A DNA stretch of 9,500 bases from positions 1-9,500 of the forward strand of contig JAGWTX010000051.1 of the NCBI GenBank assembly GCA_028875955.1, given 5' to 3'. Position numbers and translations under genes: made by a program. Of the stretch, positions 1 to 7,860 are shown in pieces (positions within the stretch are counted from its first letter, which is position 1; every line of letters begins with the position of its first letter). Source of the stretch: Bacteroidota bacterium (GTDB taxonomy: Bacteria; Bacteroidota; Bacteroidia; Chitinophagales; Chitinophagaceae). The notes below the pieces were generated by a model. It was not told the origin of the DNA. It made no database searches and was given only the letters and a program-made list of their open reading frames with translations.

Positions 1-865
1 TTTGTCCTTCCGCACCCGGACCTTCGTTTTTATATTCCGCATACCTTGCCGTTTTTTCATTCGCAGGATTTTTCCAGTTATCCCATCCCTGTGGCAGTAT
101 ATGTTTACCCAGATAACAATACAAATAAACCACGCTTGCATAGGGTCGCCAGGGCCGGCCCAGGCTGACTTTGGTAATGGTGGAATCAGCAGTTAAAGTA
201 CAATGCCGGAATACATATCCATACGCATGATCCGCAGGCGTGGAGGCGGCCGTAACATGTGAATTTTTCTTACTGATCAGCGTACAGGAATCAAATACCA
301 CGGTTGCTGAACCAAAAATGAAATCGGTAGAACCTTCAATTGTACAGTTCCGGAAATAACCACGGCTGTTATCACCACTGGTAAACAGGGTATCCTGGAA
401 ACCGATGAGCCTGCATTGATAAAAAACAGCCCTGTCGCCCTGCACCCTTACGGCCACTGCCTGGCCTGCCGTTAAACCTGCGTTGTTTTCGAATCCGATA
501 TGAACCGCCAGGAAATCATCTGCCTTCAGAAAAAAGGTTTGTGAATTATACGTGTTGATGAGGGAACCATCGGGTAATTGTTTACCGGTATGGTCGTCAT
601 AAACTACCCGGGTGGTATTGGCATCTTCCCCAATCAGACAAACATGGTCCTTGGTGGAGTCCAGTACCAATTTTTCATGATACCTGCCTTTTTTTACATA
701 GATCAGGATCGTTTCCCGGTTATGTTCCGGTACAGCATCAAAAGCAGCCTGAATGGTTTTGAAATCTCCGGTTCCGTCCTGTGCTACGGTATATCGGGTA
801 GCACCTGAAACAGGTATCTGTATGAGAAGAAAGCAACCCATCAGTGAAAATAAAAATGCTTTCAT
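1..865 (-). CDS. Pectinesterase (pectin methylesterase, CE8 family), C-terminus cut off by window edge
   Basis: Translating the minus strand from the ATG at 865 gives 288 residues before the left edge, with no stop. Residues 1-22 look like a Sec signal peptide (MKAFLFSLMGC, then a hydrophobic stretch ending near SGA), so the enzyme should be periplasmic or exported. All the family's active-site blocks are present: GRYHEK (about 60-65), GQAVAV (Q135, oxyanion-stabilising), GFQDTLF (D158, general acid/base), TDFIFG (D181, nucleophile) and LGRPWR (R237, W239). The family removes methyl esters from homogalacturonan, giving methanol and free carboxylates that lyases and hydrolases then attack. Bacterial members are usually a little over 300 residues, so only the last few tens are missing. 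The gene follows susD on the same strand, but a terminator and a 191-bp gap lie between, so it probably has its own promoter. Family assignment is firm; the exact pectin substrate is not visible. Confidence 0.95.
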   Translation of the reverse strand, partial: MKAFLFSLMGCFLLIQIPVSGATRYTVAQDGTGDFKTIQAAFDAVPEHNRETILIYVKKGRYHEKLVLDSTKDHVCLIGEDANTTRVVYDDHTGKQLPDGSLINTYNSQTFFLKADDFLAVHIGFENNAGLTAGQAVAVRVQGDRAVFYQCRLIGFQDTLFTSGDNSRGYFRNCTIEGSTDFIFGSATVVFDSCTLISKKNSHVTAASTPADHAYGYVFRHCTLTADSTITKVSLGRPWRPYASVVYLYCYLGKHILPQGWDNWKNPANEKTARYAEYKNEGPGAEGQ

Positions 866-890
866 ATGTTTATGAATAAAGAATGAATGA

Positions 891-898
891 TAAAAATA
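891..898 (-). promoter_or_regulatory. Candidate Bacteroidota -7 promoter element for the pectinesterase
   Basis: The minus strand reads TATTTTTA, close to the Bacteroidota -7 consensus TAnnTTTG with only the last base off. It lies 25 nt upstream of the pectinesterase ATG, leaving room for a short leader. No good TTTG -33 element is seen at the expected 19-21 nt. AT-rich octamers are common in such gaps, so this is tentative. Confidence 0.3.
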
Positions 899-957
899 GC
901 ACACGGATGAAACGGATTAAGCTGATGTAAACGGATTCATCCGCGTCATCCTTGTGC
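899..957. repeat. Intergenic dyad built from ACGGAT-type repeats
   Basis: The left arm GCACACGGATGA (899-910) pairs with the right arm TCATCCTTGTGC (946-957) at 11 of 12 positions, with one mismatch. Inside lie two direct copies of AAACGGATT (910-918 and 929-937) and a further ATCCGCGTCATCC. The core ACGGAT or its complement ATCCG therefore recurs in both orientations over about 60 bp, in a gap between transcription units. This looks like a dispersed intergenic palindromic repeat rather than a gene. It also abuts the candidate pectinesterase promoter, so an operator role is possible. Only one copy lies in this window, so dispersal cannot be shown. Confidence 0.55.
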
Positions 958-993
958 CCATTTCATCTTCTCCGGGATCATTTCTTCCCTTCT

Positions 994-1026
994 AAAAAAA
1001 TAAGGCCACCCAACTGGCAGCCTTAT
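994..1026 (-). terminator. Rho-independent terminator after susD
   Basis: Read on the minus strand, ATAAGGCTGCC (1026-1016) and GGTGGCCTTAT (1010-1000) form an 11-bp stem with two adjacent G-U pairs and a 5-nt loop (AGTTG). The final T of the stem and six more make an unbroken run of seven T (1000-994). It starts about 30 nt beyond the susD stop codon, the expected place for the end of the susC-susD transcript. It implies that the pectinesterase gene further on is transcribed separately or only by read-through. Confidence 0.85.
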
Positions 1027-1056
1027 ATGGTTTATCCAATGTATCAAATTTCGGTA

Positions 1057-2877
1057 TTAATAGCCCGGGTTCTGTGTCAGGTTTGGATTGGCATCCCTTG
1101 CCGGTTGTGGCAGGGGCAGCAATTCAGATTTTCCGGTAGTGAATCCTGTGGCAAACCTGGATAAGGCCGTTGTATTGATTGCGGCACTTAACCAAACTAC
1201 CTTGGTGGTATTCGCTGGTGTTGCACTGGGAGCCGCCTTATAAAAAGAGTTCGCCCAGAGCCCGCCACCATAGGTATTGTCATCACTCACTGCTGTTTTG
1301 TAATAATACATGGAAGTAGGCAGGGTATTATAAGGAGCCGACAAGTTTGACATGGCCAGCAAAGCGGCTTTGGTTGCTGATAGCTTTGTATTTAACAGGT
1401 TCCAGCGGATCAGATCGTATTTGCGTACCCCTTCTCCACCCAGTTCCAGTGAACGCTCTTTGACAATCGCATCAAAAAAAGCGGATTTGCTTAAACCTGC
1501 TGGTAAATCCACCGTGGGATTGGGTGTGGTGATCGGTTTACCATAACCCCTTCTTCTTACCTGGTTGACGGCATTATAGGCGGCAGCGGTTGGTCCGTTC
1601 AATTCATTATCCGCTTCCGCATACATGAGCAACACATCGGAATACCGGAGTATCTGCCATTTCAAACCAAAATATTGTATCGCATCTGTGGGAGAAACAA
1701 CGGGATTGGTGATCCAGTCCCTCCTGTATTTACCATCACAGATAGCGGTGATAGCCTGGCCCACTTTGGTGACCCCATCGGCTGCCACATTGTAAACCGC
1801 ACAGGTAACATCCCTTCTCAGATCGGTGGAATCGAACAAATAAAAATATGTCGGGAGAACATTGATACTTTTATTGCCTTTGCCATTTACGGTGGGTCCG
1901 TTATAATAACCCAGCTTGGTATCTTCCGCACCAACCCCACCATAACCACTTGCCTGGAACATCAGTTCACCCTGCGGATCGGCTACGGCACGGGAACCTA
2001 CCTGGTCTTTCCACAAGGATTTGTAATTGGGGTTCAGGGCATGCTGACCGGAATTGATGATGTCATTACATTCATCCCTTGCAATCTGGTAAAAATTTTG
2101 GTAATCGGCGCTTCTTTTCATTGTTCCATCGCTGCGCAGGGAATAACCGCCCCTGAACAAGGCAATTCTTGCACGCAATCCTTTTACGGTTCCCTTGGTA
2201 ATTCTTTCATCAATCGGATCCCCGATCGCAGAAAGTTCATTACGCCAGGGCACCAGGTCTTCCGCTGTTTTCAGATCAGCAATCAGGTGATTGTACAATG
2301 TATCGCGATCGGTTCTCGCAGGAAAGGGATTACCGTTGGCCAGTGTGGAAGCAGGACTAAAATGCGCAGGCAGGTCACCCCAGTTCATGATGGCTTCGAG
2401 ATAAAACTGTGCACGCAGTGTGAGCGCTTCCCCATACATGCGCTGCAATTGTTTTTTCTGCTGTTCGGTACCACCGGTATACATGGCCATTTTCGGAATA
2501 TTCGCAATACAGATATTGGCAAATTCGATCCCGGTAAACAACTGGTCAAAGGGTTTGGAAATTTGTGCATTACCGGAAGTGGCCGCATAACGCGCTATGT
2601 CTCTCCGGTCGTTATCACCCGAACCGGTTGGTCCCTGCATTTCATCGGTGTCAACGGTATAATACAAACTCAGACGGATTCCGAATCCCTGATCTCCCAC
2701 CAACCGGCTGTATACGCCGGCAAGGGCTTTATAGGTACTGGCAACATCGCTGAACACGACTTCCGTACTTACATCCGTGATCGGTTGCTGATCCAGGTAT
2801 TTTTTACAACTGGCCATGAATAACAGCGTTGCTGCTATCATCATCAGACTTAGTTTGGAAAATGGTTTGGTAAGCAT
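1057..2877 (-). CDS. SusD/RagB-family outer-membrane glycan-binding lipoprotein
   Basis: A 606-residue protein, within the usual SusD range of about 500-650. The N-terminus is a lipoprotein signal: a basic start, a hydrophobic core and MASC, with lipidated C24 followed by KKYLDQQP. This predicts an outer-membrane surface lipoprotein that caps a SusC channel and binds ligand. Family hallmarks are LRAQFYLEAIMNWGDLP (154-170, helical TPR-like core), RYSDVLLMYAEA (411-422), ERSLELGGEGVRKYDLIRW (474-492) and the typical C-terminal block ELLPLPQPARDANPN (585-599) ending NPGY. It lies 24 bp downstream of susC on the same strand, so the two are almost certainly co-transcribed and translated as partners; a terminator follows. 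The short AT-rich spacer has no Shine-Dalgarno sequence, as usual in this phylum. The ligand cannot be read from the sequence. Sucrose-type sugars fit the divergent operon and pectin fragments fit the downstream pectinesterase; neither is shown. Confidence 0.96.
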   Translation of the reverse strand: MLTKPFSKLSLMMIAATLLFMASCKKYLDQQPITDVSTEVVFSDVASTYKALAGVYSRLVGDQGFGIRLSLYYTVDTDEMQGPTGSGDNDRRDIARYAATSGNAQISKPFDQLFTGIEFANICIANIPKMAMYTGGTEQQKKQLQRMYGEALTLRAQFYLEAIMNWGDLPAHFSPASTLANGNPFPARTDRDTLYNHLIADLKTAEDLVPWRNELSAIGDPIDERITKGTVKGLRARIALFRGGYSLRSDGTMKRSADYQNFYQIARDECNDIINSGQHALNPNYKSLWKDQVGSRAVADPQGELMFQASGYGGVGAEDTKLGYYNGPTVNGKGNKSINVLPTYFYLFDSTDLRRDVTCAVYNVAADGVTKVGQAITAICDGKYRRDWITNPVVSPTDAIQYFGLKWQILRYSDVLLMYAEADNELNGPTAAAYNAVNQVRRRGYGKPITTPNPTVDLPAGLSKSAFFDAIVKERSLELGGEGVRKYDLIRWNLLNTKLSATKAALLAMSNLSAPYNTLPTSMYYYKTAVSDDNTYGGGLWANSFYKAAPSATPANTTKVVWLSAAINTTALSRFATGFTTGKSELLPLPQPARDANPNLTQNPGY

Positions 2878-2901
2878 ATCAAAAAAATTAAAAAGGTTAG
2901 G

Positions 2902-5900
2902 TTAGAAAGTTGCGTTGATTCCAAAAATATAACTGCGGCTTTTCGGATAAGCGGAATAGTCCAGTCCGGGAGTAAGCGGACTGTTCCGTACACTTACTTC
3001 GGGATCATATCCTGTATAGCTGGTGAAAACCGCCAGGTTGTTCAACGTAACATAAAAACGCAATCTGCTGATACCGGATTTACCGAGTTTTTTAGCGGGC
3101 ACGCTATAACCCAGGGTCACATTATTGACACGTAAAAACGAACCGTCTTCTATCGCCCATGAACTGGGATAGAATGCACCCGCACTTTTGATCGGCGACC
3201 AGATGGTTGCATTGGCATTCAAAGCAGTCAATTGATCCGGCGAAATGCCGACTACATCTCCCGAGCTATTGACCCATTGGGCAGTTTGACCAGTTGCAGT
3301 TACCACTTTCCAACGGTTGGCCATCATCGCCAGTAAATTGGAATTGGGGGTGTACCCATTGGTGAATTCGATCTTATTGGCATTGTAGATATCATTGCCA
3401 TAAGAGAAATTCAGGAACACGCTCATATCCCAGTTCTTATAGGTAAACTGCTGGTTCCAGCCACCGGTGAATTTGGGTGTCGGATTACCAATCACTTTTC
3501 TGTCGTTATCCAGGTCAATCACACCATCCCCATTCAGGTCTTTGAACTTCACCGATCCGGGTTGAACGGTTCCGATAATGTTTTTGTCAGATACCACACC
3601 GGCTTTGAGGGTATACACCGATGTGACGGGGTTGTAATCAAAATCAGAAACCTTATAGAAACCATCGTTCACCAGTCCCCACATGGATCCAACGGGATCC
3701 CCGATACGGATGATATAATCCGTAGGTTGACCGGAAACACCCCAGCTGGCTGCGGGATAAAACAATTGCTGACCCTGGCCCAGGGCTTCCACCCTGTTTT
3801 TGTTAAAGGAGATATTGAAATTGGAATTCCAGCTGAAATCACTTTTTCGCATCACCACCGCATTCAACTGGAGCTCGAGACCCTTGTTGGAGGTCTTTCC
3901 TATATTCTGCAACTGGGTACCATACCCATAGGTTGAGGCGATGGGTACATTCAGCAACAGGTTTTTGGCGCTGTTGTTATAATAATCGATACTCAGGCTG
4001 ATCCTGTCTTTGAAGAGGCTGATGTCCATACCATAGTTTCTGCTCAGGTTGGACTCCCATTGCAGGGATTCATTGACCAGGCCGGATGAATAATAGGCAG
4101 TAACCGGTGATCCATTGATACCGTAATAATAAGCGCCATCATTCCGGAAGGTCGTCAGGAACAGGTAATCACTGATCCGGTTATTACCCACTTCACCGAT
4201 GCTGGCCCTGAATTTCAGATCGCTGATGAAATTTACCTTTTCCATGAATTTCTCATTCTTCACCCTCCAGGCAACTGAAGCTGCTGGGAAATAACCCCAC
4301 TGTTTTCCGGGTGCAAATTTGGAAGCCCCGTCTGCCCTTACATTGAAGGAGAAATAATATTTGTTCTCATAGGCATAATTCAAACGGCTGAAGAAGGATA
4401 GATTGGTATACCGAGATTCAGCCAGTTTGGGATATCCCGTAAAGGAAGTTCCGCTGCTCAGATGCGTGAAAGCATCATTGGGTGAAATCAGGTTGGGATA
4501 ATTCTTAACCAACTGTGTACTCAGGCTGGTACGCAGGTCATAGGTTTCCTCACCTACCAGGAAATCAAAATCATGTTTGCCTTTGTATTTGTTTACAGAA
4601 TAAGTCAACACGTTGGAATTGGTGATGGTTTTCCGGGTAGCCGTATCCAGTTCTGCAATGGGTTTTCTGGAACCCTGTATGATGGAATAGGGCGTGATGG
4701 AATCGCTGAACTGACGATCGATAAAATTATTATAGTCATATCCGAATGTGGAACGGAAGCTCAGGTTTTTCATGATATTGTAAGAAAGACCGGCGGTAAT
4801 ATTATACTGATCGGTTGATTTCTTGCGGTATTCCGCATTGGCCAGTTCGATTGGATTCACAAGGTTCAGCCCGTTACCCACATTGGGGTCTGCCAGCGGA
4901 TCCGAATCTCCGATCAACTGGTTGGGAGAAAGAAAGGGTCTGTATTTTACGGCATTCCGTAAACGGTTATACGCCGATCCCTGATCCGAGGATACACCCG
5001 CACCGTATACATCCGTATGAATATATCGGGTGGATAGATTGAAACGCAGGTTATCGGTAATGCGGTAATCACCATTGAAGTTCAGCAGATGTCTTTTGTA
5101 GGCCGAATTCAGGATAATGGCTTTATCATCATTATACGTATAACCGAAGTTGTATGTGATCTTTTTATTACCCCCCATCGCCGAAACATTGTGCGTCTGG
5201 GTGATACCGGTTCTGCCTGCAATCTGATCCTGCCAGTCAACCGCCGCAACATTTTTATAATTGGACAATGTATCCCAGGTTGTGCCAAAATTGTTTCCGA
5301 AGTTCACACTATCGGTACTGCTGCCCCTGGATCTTTCCGACTGGTAGATCACATAATCATAGGGTGAAAGCACTTTTAATTTATTGGCCAGTTTTTTTAT
5401 ACCGATAAAACCGTTATAACTTACCAGCAAACGGCCCGGCCTGCCTTTTTTGGTGGTGATCACGATAACACCATTGGCACCTCTGGCACCATAGATCGCG
5501 GTTGCTGCCGCATCCTTCAATACATCAATGGTCTGGATATTCTGTGGGGAAAGAGAGGATAAACCGTTTTCCACCTGGACCCCGTCAATGATATACAGGG
5601 GTGAATTATCACCGGTAATCGACATACCCCCACGGATCCTTACGCGCACTTCCGCATCGGGTGAGCCTTCGGCGGTGGTGGCTGTAACACCGGCCAGGCG
5701 GCCATTGAGGGCTTCGGCGGCTGAGTTTACGGGAATATCCTTCAATTCTTTGGCACTGACACTGGATACCGAAGCCAGCAGGTTTTTTCGTTTGATGGTC
5801 TGGTAACCGATCACCACCACTTCATCCCCTTCCTTGGTTTCGGGTGTAAGAGTAACATCAAGTGTAGATCTGCCGTTTAATGCCACCTGCCGTGCAGCAA

Positions 5901-6144
5901 AACCCACATAGGAGAAACGAAGGGTAGCATTGGCATTATTGACCACAATCCGGTATTGGCCATTTTTGTCGGTAACCGTACCCGCTTTCAGACCGGTGGC
6001 GGTTACGCTAACGCCTTCCAGTGCTTCCTTGTCGGCACCGGTGACCTTACCTTTAATTTCAATTTTCTGATCCTGTGCCATCAGATGGTTTGACTGCAGC
6101 AGCAGTCCCATCAGTAACAGGCAACACAGGTTTACTTTTTTCAT
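2902..6144 (-). CDS. SusC/RagA-family TonB-dependent outer-membrane transporter
   Basis: From the ATG at 6144 the protein is 1080 residues. It begins MKKVNLCCLLLMG, a classic Sec signal peptide with probable cleavage at LMA/QDQ (after A23). In order: a carboxypeptidase-regulatory-like domain (about 27-101), a TonB-box/linker region around EVVVIGYQ (109-116), a plug with SPLYIIDGV (181-189) and LKDAAATAIYGARGANGV (209-226), and a large C-terminal beta-barrel ending YIFGINATF with the terminal aromatic residue. A DLNGDGVIDLDNDR loop near residue 870 resembles a Ca2+-binding loop and is usual in this family. The protein imports a ligand delivered by its SusD partner, driven by TonB-ExbBD. No STN domain precedes the carboxypeptidase-like domain, so sigma/anti-sigma control through this protein is not expected. 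An ATG two codons earlier (6150) is nearly as good. The frame stays open to an ATG at 6339, but that would bury the signal peptide 65 residues inside, so it is rejected. Confidence 0.96.
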   Translation of the reverse strand: MKKVNLCCLLLMGLLLQSNHLMAQDQKIEIKGKVTGADKEALEGVSVTATGLKAGTVTDKNGQYRIVVNNANATLRFSYVGFAARQVALNGRSTLDVTLTPETKEGDEVVVIGYQTIKRKNLLASVSSVSAKELKDIPVNSAAEALNGRLAGVTATTAEGSPDAEVRVRIRGGMSITGDNSPLYIIDGVQVENGLSSLSPQNIQTIDVLKDAAATAIYGARGANGVIVITTKKGRPGRLLVSYNGFIGIKKLANKLKVLSPYDYVIYQSERSRGSSTDSVNFGNNFGTTWDTLSNYKNVAAVDWQDQIAGRTGITQTHNVSAMGGNKKITYNFGYTYNDDKAIILNSAYKRHLLNFNGDYRITDNLRFNLSTRYIHTDVYGAGVSSDQGSAYNRLRNAVKYRPFLSPNQLIGDSDPLADPNVGNGLNLVNPIELANAEYRKKSTDQYNITAGLSYNIMKNLSFRSTFGYDYNNFIDRQFSDSITPYSIIQGSRKPIAELDTATRKTITNSNVLTYSVNKYKGKHDFDFLVGEETYDLRTSLSTQLVKNYPNLISPNDAFTHLSSGTSFTGYPKLAESRYTNLSFFSRLNYAYENKYYFSFNVRADGASKFAPGKQWGYFPAASVAWRVKNEKFMEKVNFISDLKFRASIGEVGNNRISDYLFLTTFRNDGAYYYGINGSPVTAYYSSGLVNESLQWESNLSRNYGMDISLFKDRISLSIDYYNNSAKNLLLNVPIASTYGYGTQLQNIGKTSNKGLELQLNAVVMRKSDFSWNSNFNISFNKNRVEALGQGQQLFYPAASWGVSGQPTDYIIRIGDPVGSMWGLVNDGFYKVSDFDYNPVTSVYTLKAGVVSDKNIIGTVQPGSVKFKDLNGDGVIDLDNDRKVIGNPTPKFTGGWNQQFTYKNWDMSVFLNFSYGNDIYNANKIEFTNGYTPNSNLLAMMANRWKVVTATGQTAQWVNSSGDVVGISPDQLTALNANATIWSPIKSAGAFYPSSWAIEDGSFLRVNNVTLGYSVPAKKLGKSGISRLRFYVTLNNLAVFTSYTGYDPEVSVRNSPLTPGLDYSAYPKSRSYIFGINATF

Positions 6145-6236
6145 AAGCATACGCAATCGATTTAGACAAACAGGAAAAAATGAATAAGTACTATTATCGG
6201 GGGTAATGACAGAAGCGGATGGGGACACAGCCGTAA

Positions 6237-6252
6237 AAACATAGCTATGTTT
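6237..6252. promoter_or_regulatory. 16-bp perfect palindrome in the susC leader
   Basis: AAACATAGCTATGTTT is identical to its reverse complement over all 16 bases and lies about 85-105 nt upstream of the susC start. If the candidate susC promoter is right, it is in the 5' untranslated region. It could be a binding site for a dimeric regulator; as RNA it could form only a strained hairpin with no natural loop, so a DNA site is preferred. The regulator is unknown. Confidence 0.4.
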
Positions 6253-6341
6253 CAGAAGACTAGACATGACAAGCAGTTTGGTATAATCGTTTTTGTTTTG
6301 GCAGCGGATGTTTTCGCAATGAATCACACCCGATACCAATC

Positions 6342-6372
6342 CAATTCTACACCTATAAAGACAACAGATAAA
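6342..6372 (-). promoter_or_regulatory. Candidate susC-susD promoter (-33/-7)
   Basis: On the minus strand TTTA (6372-6369) is followed after 19 nt by TAGAATTG (6349-6342). The Bacteroidota consensus is TTTG, 19-21 nt, TAnnTTTG, so each element differs at one defined base and the spacing fits. It would give a leader of nearly 200 nt before susC. It was chosen by eye among AT-rich sequence. Confidence 0.35.
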
Positions 6373-6403
6373 GGGAAAATGATTTTTTTTCTACGCAATC
6401 GTT

Positions 6404-6421
6404 CCCGGTAACGTTATCAGG
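6404..6421. promoter_or_regulatory. Operator-like imperfect palindrome between the divergent operons
   Basis: CCCGGTAACGTTATCAGG pairs at 7 of 9 half-site positions around a perfect TAACGTTA core. A central CG flanked by symmetric A/T is typical of LacI-family operators, and LacI-family repressors often control sucrose loci such as Xanthomonas sux. It lies upstream of both candidate promoters, so one site could serve both operons. No regulator gene is in the window, so this is inference from shape only. Confidence 0.4.
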
Positions 6422-6476
6422 TAAATCAAATTGGACCAAAACCTGTACAGTAAGGCATTTTACGAGGGGTTTTCCC

Positions 6477-6484
6477 TATTTTTA
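6477..6484 (+). promoter_or_regulatory. Candidate -7 promoter element for the MFS-kinase-GH13 operon
   Basis: TATTTTTA matches TAnnTTTG except at the last base and ends 25 nt before the MFS ATG. This is the same octamer and spacing as in front of the pectinesterase. No TTTG is found at the proper distance upstream, so the -33 half is missing or degenerate. Confidence 0.3.
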
Positions 6485-6509
6485 GAAACCCTTTAACCAA
6501 CAGATTGCT

Positions 6510-7853
6510 ATGTCTTTATTAAAGCCCCGTCTCAGTTTCTGGCAGATCATCAACATGAACGTTGGATTCTTTGGGATCCAATACAGTTTTGGTCTTCAGC
6601 AAAGTGCCGTAAACCCGATATATGATTTCCTGGGAGCCAAACCAGACCAGATTCCCCTGCTAAACCTGGCTGGACCCATGACAGGTCTGCTCATACAACC
6701 CATAATCGGCGCCCTGAGCGATAAGACCTGGCATCCCCGTTTCGGGAGAAGAAAACCCTATTTTTTTATAGGGGCTTTGTTTTGCAGTCTTTGCCTGTTT
6801 ATCTATCCCTTCAGCAGCAGTTTATGGATGGCGGGCGGTTTGTTATGGGTACTGGATGCGGCAAACAACACCGCCATGGAACCCTATCGTGCCTTTATTG
6901 CCGATAAACTTCCTCCCACCCAAATGGCAACAGGCTTTTTAACCCAGAGTTTTTTTACCGGTCTCGGCATCACACTTGCCAATATTTCGCTTTTTGCTTT
7001 CCAGAAAATAAGTTTTCTGAAACAGACACACGGACAGATCCCCTATTGGGTTTTTGGTTCTTTTTTCCTGGGTTCCCTGTGTTCCATCACATCGGTACTC
7101 TGGTCGATTACCAAAACACCGGAGATACCTCCCACTGCAGAAGAACTGGCCGCTTTGAAAGCCAATAAGAAAAGTATTTTCGGCCCGGTCAAAGAAATCA
7201 TAGAAGCCATCCGGGATATGCCGAAAGTCATGTGGCAGCTGGCGCTGGTGTACCTGTTCCAATGGTATGCCTTGTTTTGCTACTGGCAGAATGCATCCAA
7301 AAGCATTGCACAATCTGTCTGGAAAACCTCCCCATCAAAAGATCCCCGGCTGTATGAAGAAGCCGTAGGCTGGGCGGGGTTGGTGAATGGCTGGTACAAT
7401 GTGATCACATTTTTATCCGCCTTCGGCCTGGTGTTCCTGGCAAAAAAATTCAGTCCGAAAGCCGTGCATGTCATCTGTCTGTTGATGGCGGGTGTGGGTT
7501 TATTGGTATTCCCGCATATAGAGAACAAATATCTTTTGTTTGCACCGATGACAGGTTTTGGTATCGCCTGGGCCAGTATGATGGGCGTACCTTATCTGAT
7601 GGTGGTGAACCAGATCCCCAAAGAAAGATATGGTGTCTATATGGGGATCATCAATATGATGATCGTGATTCCCATGATTCTCCAAACCACCACTTTTGGT
7701 TTTGTACTCGATCATTTCCTCGACAATGACCCCGGCAAAGCCATCAGTTTCGGCGGGGTGTTGTTAATCATTGCCTGCATGGCTACGATGCTGATTAAAA
7801 CCGTAAAACCCAGTGATGAAGAAATGGTATTATCTGGTGGCGGAGGACATTGA
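6510..7853 (+). CDS. MFS sugar transporter, SLC45/sucrose-symporter-like
   Basis: A 447-residue hydrophobic protein, the usual length for a 12-helix MFS carrier of the inner membrane. The signature loop between helices 2 and 3 is [17 protein letters not shown] (67-83), the MFS motif A variant found in SLC45, plant SUC and bacterial sucrose or maltose carriers. It is followed by [20 protein letters not shown] (116-135), also typical of that group. A hydrophilic stretch (about 202-240) separates the two six-helix halves, and the tail ends in GGGGH. The likely job is proton-coupled import of sucrose or a related small glucoside into the cytoplasm. Substrate is inferred from the family and from the following sugar-kinase and amylosucrase-type genes, as in the Xanthomonas sux locus; maltose remains possible. 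The ATG at 6510 follows the AT-rich leader at a normal distance and begins directly before the first helix. It is the first gene of the rightward operon. Confidence 0.9.
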   Translation: MSLLKPRLSFWQIINMNVGFFGIQYSFGLQQSAVNPIYDFLGAKPDQIPLLNLAGPMTGLLIQPIIGALSDKTWHPRFGRRKPYFFIGALFCSLCLFIYPFSSSLWMAGGLLWVLDAANNTAMEPYRAFIADKLPPTQMATGFLTQSFFTGLGITLANISLFAFQKISFLKQTHGQIPYWVFGSFFLGSLCSITSVLWSITKTPEIPPTAEELAALKANKKSIFGPVKEIIEAIRDMPKVMWQLALVYLFQWYALFCYWQNASKSIAQSVWKTSPSKDPRLYEEAVGWAGLVNGWYNVITFLSAFGLVFLAKKFSPKAVHVICLLMAGVGLLVFPHIENKYLLFAPMTGFGIAWASMMGVPYLMVVNQIPKERYGVYMGIINMMIVIPMILQTTTFGFVLDHFLDNDPGKAISFGGVLLIIACMATMLIKTVKPSDEEMVLSGGGGH

Positions 7854-7860
7854 GTGGTCT

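Larger units (their letters stand above)
6145..6509. other. 365-bp divergent intergenic control region
   Basis: This gap separates the leftward susC-susD operon from the rightward MFS-kinase-GH13 operon, so it must hold the promoters of both unless a promoter lies inside a gene. It contains a 16-bp perfect palindrome (6237-6252), a candidate susC promoter (6342-6372), an 18-bp imperfect palindrome centred on AACGTT (6404-6421), an 8-bp palindrome CTGTACAG (6443-6450) and a candidate MFS -7 element (6477-6484). The decamer TACGCAATCG occurs twice, at 6150-6159 and 6392-6401. No RNA gene or convincing small protein gene was found. The susC frame is open through 6145-6339 but is judged to be leader, not protein. 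Confidence 0.6.

Noticed and set aside
833..865. LMGC near the pectinesterase N-terminus considered as a lipobox
   Set aside because: Met at -2 is unusual, and Cys 11 would leave too short a hydrophobic core; an ordinary Sec signal ending near SGA fits better.
952..1164. Plus-strand open frame of 70 codons over the susD terminator and 3' end
   Set aside because: It reads through the terminator stem and overlaps susD coding sequence antisense; no protein features.
1675..2823. Long open frame of 382 codons on the plus strand
   Set aside because: It lies wholly opposite susD, whose lipobox, family motifs and full length are clear. The plus-strand translation has no recognisable domain and is a codon-bias shadow.
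2902..6144. SusC considered as a sigma/anti-sigma-controlled transducer
   Set aside because: The mature protein goes straight from the signal peptide into the carboxypeptidase-like domain with no STN domain, and no FecI/FecR-type genes adjoin it.
6381..6390. T8 run considered as a rightward terminator
   Set aside because: No GC-rich stem precedes it, and no rightward gene ends before it.
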